5,090 nucleotides of DNA. It comes from a bacterium. GTDB lineage: Bacteria; Bdellovibrionota_C; UBA2361; SZUA-149. Location: contig QIGM01000124.1 in NCBI GenBank assembly GCA_003230795.1, positions 1-5,090 on the forward strand, in the 5' to 3' direction. Under the pieces are notes generated by a model that was not told the origin of the DNA, did not search any database, and saw nothing but the letters and a program-made list of their open reading frames with translations. Every line of letters begins with the position of its first letter. The stretch's first letter is position 1. Shown piece by piece: positions 1 through 5,090 of the stretch. The translations under genes and the position numbers were made by a program.

Positions 1-21
1 AGCTACATTCGAAAAATCTTA

Positions 22-1326
22 TTGAACACCAACAATCCCCAGCAGAAAGGTATGAAAGACAAGAAAGCCGTCGCAGTAGTCATGGGCGGGGGACCGGCCC
101 CTGGTATTAATGGAGTAATAAGCGCTGTTACGATCGAAGCGATTAAGCGTGGTCATACCGTGTATGGAATTCAGAAGGGTTTTGAGCGCATCGCCGCCGG
201 AGACCGTTCATGCATACGCGAGCTTAGTATTGGAGATGTCTCTCGGATTGATACCGAAGGCGGATCAATTATTGCGACCTCTCGAGCTAATCCGAAGAAA
301 AGACCGGAGATGCTTGAGAATGTCGTTAAGGTGCTGAAGGAATTTAACGTAGGCTATTTCGTCACCATCGGAGGAGACGATACTGCGGCAAGTGCGAAGG
401 CTGTTGCGGAGGCTGCGGGTGGCGATATCGCGGTTGCCCATGTGCCCAAGACTATTGATAACGATCTTCCGCTTCCTGGTAAGGCCAGTACATTTGGTTT
501 CCAGACTGCACGAGAAGAAGGGACCCGCATCGTCGATTTCTTAATGAACGATGCGAAGACGACAAGCCGTTGGTACCTAGTGGTGGCCATGGGGAGAAAA
601 GCCGGTCATCTGGCGATGGGAATCGGACTATCCGGTAGTGCGACCGTGAGTATAATTCCTGAAGAGTTTCGTTCTCAAAAAATCTCTCTATCGCAGATTG
701 TTGATATTTTGGTGGGCTCGATTCTTAAGCGCTATGCGTATGGGCGGCAGTACGGTGTGGCTGTGCTTGCGGAAGGCTTAGCTGAAATTCTTGATCCGGA
801 TTCTGTGCCTGAGCTGATAGATGCCGAGCGAGACCCTCACGGGAATATTCGTTTTGCTGAGATTGATTTTGGTCGTTTAGTGAAAACTGCGGTGCGCGAG
901 CGCTTAAAGGAGTTCGGACTTGATAAGCTACTCGTAATTGACAAAAACGTCGGCTACGAGCTTCGTTGCTGCCCACCGAACGCCTTTGACCGAGGCTATA
1001 CTCGCGAGCTTGGGTACGGAGCAATTGATTTTCTCCTTAACGGAGGGAGTGAAGGGATGATTGTTCGTCAAGGTGATTCACTGTCGATTCTTCCGTTCGC
1101 GGACTTCATTAATCCAGACACAGGCCGGGCGGATATTCGCCTCGTTGACGTAGATTCAGATGCATACAAGATTGCGCGCAAATATCAGATTCGGCTTACG
1201 GAAAAGAATCTAGACGACGAAGAGTTTCTTGGGCGTCTAACCGAAATAACGAATGTTGCGTCGGCTGATCTCAAAAGCATATTCGCTGATGTAGTCAAGA
1301 GCTCCGGCGCGGTTCCCTTAGGGTAG
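22..1326 (+). CDS. Pyrophosphate-dependent 6-phosphofructokinase (PPi-PFK)
   Basis: Phosphorylates fructose 6-phosphate to fructose 1,6-bisphosphate in the cytoplasm, most likely with pyrophosphate rather than ATP, which makes the step reversible. Seen: a phosphate-binding N-terminus GGGPAPGIN (22-30), GGDDT (117-121), PKTIDND (142-148), MGRKAGH (190-196), IPEE (212-215), AEG (250-252) and a C-terminal sugar-phosphate region ELRCCPP (313-319) with FDRGYTR (322-328). Known: ATP enzymes have GGDGS and PGTIDND; Asp for Gly in the first motif and Lys for Gly in the second are the recognised marks of PPi-PFK. At 434 residues it is close to the usual length of the bacterial PPi-PFK group. The start is uncertain. 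The frame is open to the left edge, TTG at 22 has no clear Shine-Dalgarno, and ATG at 52 (MKDKKAVAVV) fits where I recall relatives beginning, but AAAGG lies only 1 nt before it. The gene may start outside the window. It is followed after 6 nt by a small gene in apparent operon. Confidence 0.93.
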   Translation: MNTNNPQQKGMKDKKAVAVVMGGGPAPGINGVISAVTIEAIKRGHTVYGIQKGFERIAAGDRSCIRELSIGDVSRIDTEGGSIIATSRANPKKRPEMLENVVKVLKEFNVGYFVTIGGDDTAASAKAVAEAAGGDIAVAHVPKTIDNDLPLPGKASTFGFQTAREEGTRIVDFLMNDAKTTSRWYLVVAMGRKAGHLAMGIGLSGSATVSIIPEEFRSQKISLSQIVDILVGSILKRYAYGRQYGVAVLAEGLAEILDPDSVPELIDAERDPHGNIRFAEIDFGRLVKTAVRERLKEFGLDKLLVIDKNVGYELRCCPPNAFDRGYTRELGYGAIDFLLNGGSEGMIVRQGDSLSILPFADFINPDTGRADIRLVDVDSDAYKIARKYQIRLTEKNLDDEEFLGRLTEITNVASADLKSIFADVVKSSGAVPLG

Positions 1327-1332
1327 GTTATT

Positions 1333-1710
1333 GTGAGTTATAGCCAAGATGTTTCAAATCTAGTCGCCTTAGCAGAAAGCGCACTTGCTTCTGCAGAGCA
1401 AAAAGTTGTCGATGAGTTCGTCGTGAAGACGGGGGAGTATCTTGATGCGCTTGAGAAATGGCAGCAAGCGATGAACCAGTGTAATCCCTTACTGGAAGGT
1501 CGTGAGCTAAGCGACGGGGAACGAGCCTCGTTTCGAGCTCAGATAGAGAAGCTAGGTGATTTGCACCAGCGATTGCTTAATGACGCTGGTTCCACCAAGG
1601 ATGATGTGGGCACGAAAATGTCAGATGTACACAAAAGGGCTGCTGGTCTACGCAAGTATATTGATTCTGCACCTTCGAGAATCACAATCGCCGGAAAGCG
1701 AAAAGGCTAG
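1333..1710 (+). CDS. Small helical protein of unknown function, coupled to PPi-PFK
   Basis: I do not recognise the family. The 125-residue product is soluble and highly charged, with no signal peptide or membrane segment. It reads as two or three long amphipathic helices (about 3-50, 60-85 and 88-112) and ends in a basic tail, GKRKG. Several helix stretches have heptad-like spacing, so a coiled coil or helical bundle is likely. The GTG start lies 6 nt after the phosphofructokinase stop. A weak Shine-Dalgarno (GGGTAGG, 1321-1327) overlaps that stop and sits 5 nt from the GTG, suggesting translational coupling. Codon use resembles its upstream neighbour and the frame is intact, so it is probably a real gene. 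Size and helical layout loosely recall FliT/FlgN-type secretion chaperones, but no motif supports that and no flagellar gene is nearby. A partner or modulator of the upstream enzyme is equally possible from context alone. It converges on the next gene with only 7 nt between stop codons. Confidence 0.75.
   Translation: MSYSQDVSNLVALAESALASAEQKVVDEFVVKTGEYLDALEKWQQAMNQCNPLLEGRELSDGERASFRAQIEKLGDLHQRLLNDAGSTKDDVGTKMSDVHKRAAGLRKYIDSAPSRITIAGKRKG
1662..1684. repeat. 7-bp hairpin near the 3' end of the small helical gene
   Basis: TGATTCT (1662-1668) and AGAATCA (1678-1684) are perfect inverted arms around a 9-nt loop, inside the last codons of the plus-strand gene and 34 nt before the stop codon of the converging gene. 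There is no T-run on either side, so it is not a standard intrinsic terminator. It may only slow transcription in this tight convergent junction, or be coincidental. Confidence 0.25.
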
Positions 1711-1717
1711 GCGCGCT

Positions 1718-2437
1718 CTACTCGCTGGTAACCTCGACAAAATCAATTAGAGAGATAGATGACTCTTCAGTGTTGTCCGAATCGTTCATGATAGCGATTT
1801 GTGCTGTCTTTGGTGCGTCCTCTCCGAAGGCGCGTCGGTAATCTTCTAACACATTGACACTATGCTCTCGCCAAGTTCCAAGGTGCTGTGTGCCGGAGTC
1901 GAGAGGGAAGATAACAGCAGAAGAAGTGTAGGGGCTCTCAAAGAAAGCCTCTTTATGTTCGTGATTTGACCAGACGTAGTTCAGCGTGGCGAGGGGTGGG
2001 TACTCACCGAAACGCAGTTTTGCAGCTTCATACTTTGTTTTTGTCCAGAAGGACGCTTTCTCCGGGTCATAACGAAATAGAATATACACTCGGATGCTGT
2101 AGTCATCACCCGCCTTGGTCTTCCCATTTCCCTTCTCGTATATCTTTTCGCTTTTCCAGCGCCAGCGGATAAGGGGGTGCGAATGTATGTCTATCTCTTC
2201 TTTGAGAACGATTCCCGAGGCTGAGGACTTGCTACTGCACTGCAGATAACTCGCCTCTTTTTCTCCTTTGACAATTTCGTATTTAGAATGCCTTTCGATT
2301 TTCGGAAAGAAGTGCTCCTCCCATCGCTCTAGTGACGTAAAATTTTCTCGAAGAAACGGCTCAGCACTAGCGTGAAGTGGGAAAAGGAGCAGTCCACAGA
2401 GAAGGGCTAGGTAGTGCGCGCGCTTATTCGGATGCAA
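1718..2437 (-). CDS. Secreted DUF3047-family protein
   Basis: Function unknown; the protein is predicted to be exported to the periplasm. Seen: a classical signal peptide, with basic N-terminus (K5, R6), hydrophobic core 9-21 and likely cleavage after ASA (23-25). The mature part shows the landmarks I associate with DUF3047: SSASGI (71-76), a WRWKS core (92-96), AGDDYSIRVYILF (109-121), LNYVWSN (152-158), W189 followed about ten residues later by the D199-to-FGED segment (199-206), and the acidic NDSDNTE motif (218-224) before the final beta strand. At 239 residues, length is normal for the family. The TTG start at 2437 is fixed by a strong AGGAGG nine nt upstream and by the signal peptide that follows. 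It overlaps the 3' end of the TVP38-like gene by 14 nt, so the two are almost certainly cotranscribed and translationally coupled, pointing to an envelope role. Family assignment is from remembered motif layout, not from a search. Confidence 0.85.
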   Translation of the reverse strand: MHPNKRAHYLALLCGLLLFPLHASAEPFLRENFTSLERWEEHFFPKIERHSKYEIVKGEKEASYLQCSSKSSASGIVLKEEIDIHSHPLIRWRWKSEKIYEKGNGKTKAGDDYSIRVYILFRYDPEKASFWTKTKYEAAKLRFGEYPPLATLNYVWSNHEHKEAFFESPYTSSAVIFPLDSGTQHLGTWREHSVNVLEDYRRAFGEDAPKTAQIAIMNDSDNTEESSISLIDFVEVTSE

Positions 2438-3152
2438 GGTCTGCGTCCTCCTGATTCATGCGACGCCTTAGAGAGGCGTTTGCACGTTTGGTGATCAGCA
2501 GGGTGAGAATAACGGTAGCTACTAAACCGAAAATATAGAAGCCCCACTCTAGCGGTGTACGTTGTCTCTCCACTTGGAATAGATCTCCGGTTACCGAACC
2601 AAGATACACGTAGAGAATTATTCCGGGCAACATGCCGATCGCTGAGGCGGTGGAGTAGTTTCGAAAAGAGATGCTAGTGACACCGTAGAAATAATTAAGA
2701 AGATTAAAAGGGAAAAGCGGTGAGAGTCGGCTTAGAAAAACAATCTTCCAGCCATCATCTTCTACGATTTTATCAATTGCTGCCCATCGTGAGGAAGTTT
2801 TCATTTTGCGACTGAGGTAGCCACGTAGCCCGAAGCGGGCAATGAGGAAGGCGAGCATTGCTCCCGCCGTAGAACCAATGGAAACGAGTATTATGCCCCA
2901 GAGAAGTCCATAGATAGCAGCACCGGCAAATGTCAGAATTGTGCCTGGAATAAGCATAACAGCGGAAAGGATATATACGAGAATGAAGACGAGAGCGCCG
3001 AGGGCCCCTTGGTTTTTACACCAGGCAAGAATCTCCGAGATCAGGCTACGAAGATTGTAGTGATACTCCACGTAGAGCACCATAGCGATGAGAAGCATGA
3101 CGAGGTATGCTTTTAGCTGCGGAGTTACCTGGAATTGGTCTGATTTTAGCAT
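2424..3152 (-). CDS. TVP38/TMEM64-type membrane protein (DedA/VTT superfamily)
   Basis: Inner-membrane protein of the VTT-domain family. Members of this superfamily and its eukaryotic relatives (TMEM41B, VMP1) are linked to lipid scrambling or lipid-carrier transport; the substrate here is unknown. Seen: 242 residues with hydrophobic segments at about 14-29, 48-66, 70-91, 93-106, 168-187 and 203-221. The family core is present: PGTILTFAGAAIYGLLWG (69-86), then GSTAGAMLAFLIARFG (93-108), then FLSRLSPLFPFNLLNYFYG (139-157), where the Arg and the Pro/Asn-rich re-entrant segment are characteristic. The C-terminus is short and charged. The start is ATG at 3152; no clear Shine-Dalgarno precedes it and no in-frame alternative stands out nearby upstream. 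It is the first gene of a minus-strand pair; its TAA overlaps the downstream DUF3047 gene. It is divergently transcribed from the thioredoxin-fold gene across a 155-nt gap. Confidence 0.9.
   Translation of the reverse strand: MLKSDQFQVTPQLKAYLVMLLIAMVLYVEYHYNLRSLISEILAWCKNQGALGALVFILVYILSAVMLIPGTILTFAGAAIYGLLWGIILVSIGSTAGAMLAFLIARFGLRGYLSRKMKTSSRWAAIDKIVEDDGWKIVFLSRLSPLFPFNLLNYFYGVTSISFRNYSTASAIGMLPGIILYVYLGSVTGDLFQVERQRTPLEWGFYIFGLVATVILTLLITKRANASLRRRMNQEDADLASE
2447..2452 (-). promoter_or_regulatory. Strong Shine-Dalgarno for the DUF3047 gene
   Basis: On the minus strand this reads AGGAGG, a full match to the anti-Shine-Dalgarno core, 9 nt before the TTG at 2437. It lies inside the end of the upstream membrane-protein gene and is the main reason for accepting the TTG start. 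Confidence 0.85.
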
Positions 3153-3188
3153 CGAAAACCAAGGAAGAAGGCACTTTATTGAAGCAAG

Positions 3189-3240
3189 GTCGCTCTATTG
3201 TCGATATGTTGTACTAACTGAAGAATTTAACAATAGCGAC
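3189..3240. repeat. Imperfect inverted repeat in the divergent promoter region
   Basis: The left arm GTCGCTCTATTGT (3189-3201) and the right arm ACAATAGCGAC (3230-3240) are inverted copies, with 11 matching bases once two extra bases (CT) in the left arm are allowed. The arms enclose a 28-nt AT-rich segment. Placement in a divergent promoter region suits a two-site operator or a looped regulatory structure. No T-run follows on either strand, so a terminator is unlikely. Confidence 0.55.
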
Positions 3241-3297
3241 GCAAGAGTATCGATGCTGAGTACTTGGTAAACGATACGTTGAATGTCAGCTGTAAGC

Positions 3298-3302
3298 GAG
3301 GA
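3298..3302 (+). promoter_or_regulatory. Shine-Dalgarno for the thioredoxin-fold gene
   Basis: GAGGA lies 5 nt before the TTG at 3308. It favours that TTG over the first in-frame ATG (codon 26), which would cut off most of the N-terminal hydrophobic segment. Confidence 0.65.
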
Positions 3303-3307
3303 CGAAA

Positions 3308-3778
3308 TTGGAGTCATCCAGCCAAAATACAGGGGTCAGGCAAAAATCTATTACGGTGCTACTCACCCTTGCCTGCGCCGGGATGGTTTATCTCGAAGTT
3401 TCAGGTGATCCTGCCACCACCTTGAATGACGCCGGTGTTTACGCTTCTGAGCATGCACCGGTTCCTGGGCTTGATGGGGAGAAGATGTTTCATGACTTAG
3501 GTGGTGCCTACGGGGCAGCACCAGTGGTGATGTTTGTCACTCCCTGGTGTGGGGTTTGTCGCGCCTTGGAAGCGGATTTGAAGAAACGTAATGTCCCGTT
3601 TCTTATTGCTGATGTGGAAAAGAGCAAAGAAGCGTATCGCTATTATAAGATTGTGATTGAGCAGGCACCTTCCGGCATTGTTCCGATAACTGTTGTGGCA
3701 GGCAAGCGGTTCCTTGGCTTTGTGCCTGACGAAATTGAGCAGGCTGTTAAATCTATTCCTAGTACAAGTTCAGCCTAG
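3308..3778 (+). CDS. Exported or membrane-anchored thioredoxin-fold (glutaredoxin-like) protein
   Basis: Predicted thiol-disulfide protein acting on the outer face of the inner membrane. Seen: 156 residues; a basic N-terminus (R11, K13) and a hydrophobic stretch at about 14-28 acting as signal peptide or anchor; a linker to about residue 55; then a compact thioredoxin-like domain. The active site is WCGVC (80-84, Cys81 and Cys84) after the strand APVVMFVTP. A second strand, VPFLIADV (96-103), and the loop GIVPITVV (123-130) carry the expected cis-proline at P126. AGKRFLGF (131-138) and a final helix DEIEQAV close the fold. The short domain and the GIVP loop resemble glutaredoxins more than classical thioredoxins, but glutaredoxins are usually cytoplasmic and CPYC-type, so the partner is unknown. 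The TTG start has GAGGA 5 nt upstream. The stop codon touches the first unit of a tandem repeat. It is a lone plus-strand gene, possibly read through into purA. Confidence 0.85.
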   Translation: MESSSQNTGVRQKSITVLLTLACAGMVYLEVSGDPATTLNDAGVYASEHAPVPGLDGEKMFHDLGGAYGAAPVVMFVTPWCGVCRALEADLKKRNVPFLIADVEKSKEAYRYYKIVIEQAPSGIVPITVVAGKRFLGFVPDEIEQAVKSIPSTSSA

Positions 3779-3819
3779 AGTTTATCCCCTAGAATTTATC
3801 CTGGGGAATTTATCCTGGG
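3778..3819. repeat. Three tandem 14-bp units before purA
   Basis: Units start at 3778, 3792 and 3806, exactly 14 nt apart. Units 2 and 3 are identical (GAATTTATCCTGGG). Unit 1 (GAGTTTATCCCCTA) matches the first ten bases with one change and differs at the last four. The array begins on the last base of the preceding stop codon. Between units 1 and 2, TCCCC (3785-3789) can pair with GGGGA (3803-3807), extended by AG/CT with a bulged T; there is no following T-run, so at best it is a weak terminator. The array could be a direct-repeat operator or simple slippage. Confidence 0.75.
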
Positions 3820-3867
3820 CGAGCTTTCTTAACTAAACTAATCGTGTATTTCCCGACCTTCGATAGA

Positions 3868-3894
3868 TTGAATTCCAAAGGCATTTGCTATAGA
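3868..3894 (+). promoter_or_regulatory. Candidate sigma-70-type promoter of purA
   Basis: TTGAAT (3868-3873) could be the -35 box and TATAGA (3889-3894) the -10 box. The spacer is short at 15 nt, but TGC directly before the -10 makes it an extended -10 element, which tolerates a poor -35. Transcription would start near 3901, leaving a leader of roughly 36 nt. The tandem repeats lie about 50-90 nt upstream of the -10 box, a typical activator position. Confidence 0.5.
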
Positions 3895-3936
3895 CTGCTG
3901 CGGTTTGTGTCGAAAACTCTATGTGGGAATTAATTA

Positions 3937-5090
3937 ATGAATACAGGATACGCTGATGTTCTTGTGGGGCTGCAGTATGGTGACGAAGGAAAGGCGAAGG
4001 TCGTTGATTTTTTAGCCCCAGATTATGACATCATCGCCAGATTCAATGGCGGCCCTAATGCTGGCCACTCATTGGAACACAACGGCCAAAAGATAGCCCT
4101 CAAACAGATCCCCTCCGGCATCTTCTACCCCAACATGAAGCTCTATATCGGCTCAGGCTGCGTACTGAATCTCTTCAAACTGCTCAAGGAAGTCGAAGAA
4201 GTTAATAAACTCGACATCAGCCTTGAGAACCGACTCTTTATTTCTGGCAATGCCAGCGTCATCCAGCCACATCATATCATTCTTGACGGTATGCTATGTG
4301 CAAACATCGGTACGACCAAGAATGGTATTGGTCCTTGCTACGCTGACCGCGCCTTGAGAATGGTTGACGATCGTCTATTGAATCTTCAGTTCGCGGACTT
4401 CCTCAGCGACCCAAAGGGCACTCTGGCAATACTAAAGAAGAATCTTCAGGCAGTGCTTGAAGATGAGTCTTTTCGTTCGCGGGATGCAAGCGGCCTAGAT
4501 GCAATGCCTGACCTTACTGACCCTGATGCATTCATGGTGAAGTTTACCGCAGCCCTAGAGAAGGTAGCGCCGTACATCACCAGCGATCCTCTGTGGCTAC
4601 TAAGAAAAGTCAAAAACGGAGAGAAAGTTCTTTTTGAAGGTGCGCAGTCAACAATGCTCGATGTCACCCGAGGCTCAGTGCCTTACGTAACCTCGAGTAA
4701 CACGGTTGCTTCTCAAGCGTATGTTGGTGGAGATCTCCCACCGAATTTCCATCGCAAGACTGTCGGTGTTGCGAAAGTCATTATGTCTCGAGTTGGAAAC
4801 GGCCCTTTTATCTCCGAATTTGGTGGGGAGCGTTCAGAAGAGTATTGCGGTGGCGATGACCCGAGCAGACATAATCAGCCATTCGAGCAGAAGCACGACA
4901 CTGATACCTTACTTGCAGCAGATGACGAGTTCGACGTCGGTATTGCGCTAAGAATGCTCGCTAACGAGTACGGCACCGGGACGAAGCGTCCACGCCGTAT
5001 TGGTCGTTTCGATTTAGTGCAGCTCTCACACGCCGCACGTCAGAATCATGTCGATGTCCTATACCTCAACAAATGCGATTTGCTAGATAG
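3937..5090 (+). CDS. purA: Adenylosuccinate synthetase, 3' end cut by the window
   Basis: Joins IMP and aspartate with GTP to make adenylosuccinate, the first committed step from IMP to AMP, in the cytoplasm. The frame is open from ATG 3937 to the right edge (384 residues; whole enzymes are about 430). Seen: QYGDEGKAK (13-21) with catalytic Asp16, NAGH (41-44) with catalytic His44, PSGIFYP, IGTTKNGIGPCY (124-135), Arg141 aligned with the IMP-binding Arg143 of E. coli, FEGAQ (233-237), VTSSNT (251-256), GTGTKRPRR (346-354) and NKCD (378-381), the guanine-recognition motif. Odd points: GDEGKAK instead of GDEGKGK; about 5 residues missing before IGTT; about 35 extra residues between SE (293-294) and EYG (344-346); and GTGTKRPRR instead of GTTTGRPRR. 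Because Asp16 is kept, it is not a phage PurZ. The start has a modest GGGA 8 nt upstream, and an in-frame stop at 3931-3933 rules out a longer protein. Confidence 0.95.
   Translation, partial: MNTGYADVLVGLQYGDEGKAKVVDFLAPDYDIIARFNGGPNAGHSLEHNGQKIALKQIPSGIFYPNMKLYIGSGCVLNLFKLLKEVEEVNKLDISLENRLFISGNASVIQPHHIILDGMLCANIGTTKNGIGPCYADRALRMVDDRLLNLQFADFLSDPKGTLAILKKNLQAVLEDESFRSRDASGLDAMPDLTDPDAFMVKFTAALEKVAPYITSDPLWLLRKVKNGEKVLFEGAQSTMLDVTRGSVPYVTSSNTVASQAYVGGDLPPNFHRKTVGVAKVIMSRVGNGPFISEFGGERSEEYCGGDDPSRHNQPFEQKHDTDTLLAADDEFDVGIALRMLANEYGTGTKRPRRIGRFDLVQLSHAARQNHVDVLYLNKCDLLD

Larger units (their letters stand above)
3153..3307. promoter_or_regulatory. Divergent intergenic region, probable back-to-back promoters
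   Basis: The gap separates two genes that point away from each other, so it should contain a promoter for each. Candidate boxes are poor. Rightward: TTGTCG (3198-3203) with AAGAAT (3221-3226) at a 17-nt spacer. Leftward: TTGTTA (reverse complement of 3228-3233) with AACATA (reverse complement of 3205-3210) at a 17-nt spacer. Both candidates lie on or between the arms of the inverted repeat at 3189-3240, so a protein bound there could control both directions. The boxes are weak matches and are offered only as candidates. Confidence 0.4.

Noticed and set aside
354..1024. Minus-strand frames opposite the phosphofructokinase gene (354-590 and 725-1024).
   Set aside because: They are antisense to a strongly conserved enzyme, with no ribosome site or protein motif.
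3088..3270. A 60-codon plus-strand frame crossing the start of the TVP38-like gene.
   Set aside because: It runs antisense into the membrane protein gene, has no domain features and overlaps the divergent promoter region.
3308..3400. Lipoprotein signal with Cys23 in the thioredoxin-fold protein.
   Set aside because: The bases around it encode TLAC, with Thr at -3 where Leu/Val/Ile is expected, and the hydrophobic stretch continues past the cysteine.
3785..3807. Intrinsic terminator after the thioredoxin-fold gene.
   Set aside because: The hairpin has a bulge and is not followed by a T-run; it arises from the tandem units.
3778..3819. Start of a CRISPR array.
   Set aside because: The units are 14 bp, directly abutting, with no spacers and no cas genes.
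3878..3892. Sigma-54-type promoter (GG...GC) before purA.
   Set aside because: GGCATTTGC has far too short a distance between the GG and GC elements for a -24/-12 promoter.
3921..3956. Eleven-codon upstream reading frame (MWELINEYRIR) overlapping the purA start.
   Set aside because: It has no Shine-Dalgarno and ends just inside purA; a chance frame is the simplest reading.
4446..4951. Other reading frames within purA on both strands (4446-4667 minus, 4706-4951 plus).
   Set aside because: They lie wholly within the well-conserved purA frame, have no recognisable motifs and look like arginine/serine-rich frame shadows.
3937..5090. Phage-type PurZ (2-aminoadenylosuccinate synthetase of the Z-genome pathway).
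   Set aside because: PurZ enzymes lack the catalytic Asp of GDEGK; here it is kept (Asp16), NKxD suggests GTP use, and no other Z-pathway or phage gene is present.

Overview
The window carries six protein genes and no RNA genes, insertion sequences, CRISPR arrays or phage genes. It looks like chromosomal sequence from a Gram-negative-type bacterium: mid-range GC by eye, a signal peptide ending in ASA before EP, and a DUF3047 protein, a family I associate mainly with proteobacteria-like genomes. The lineage cannot be fixed from this sequence. Non-ATG starts are common (TTG and GTG), and two of the TTG starts are backed by well-placed Shine-Dalgarno sequences.

Layout. (1) From the left edge to 1710, on the plus strand: a phosphofructokinase with the residues diagnostic of pyrophosphate dependence, followed after 6 nt by a small, charged, helical protein of unknown function. 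(2) From 1718 to 3152, on the minus strand and converging on the first pair with only 7 nt between stop codons: a two-gene unit of a TVP38/TMEM64-type (DedA/VTT superfamily) membrane protein and a secreted DUF3047 protein that overlaps its 3' end by 14 nt. (3) From 3153 to 3307: a divergent promoter region holding an imperfect 11-bp inverted repeat. (4) From 3308 to 3778, plus strand: a small exported or membrane-anchored thioredoxin-fold protein with a WCGVC active site. (5) From 3779 to 3936: a regulatory gap with three 14-bp tandem units and a plausible extended -10 promoter. (6) From 3937 to the right edge: purA, adenylosuccinate synthetase, cut off by the window after 384 residues.

How they fit together. 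The phosphofructokinase (glycolysis/gluconeogenesis) and PurA (AMP synthesis) are housekeeping enzymes. The middle genes act in or beyond the inner membrane: a putative lipid-scramblase-like protein, a periplasmic protein and a thiol-disulfide protein. No pathway clearly joins all six.

I see no convincing new multi-gene system. The most interesting items are the atypical PurA (changed P-loop, about 35 residues inserted before the IMP-binding loop), the tandem repeat in front of it, and the unidentified small gene coupled to the PPi-dependent phosphofructokinase.
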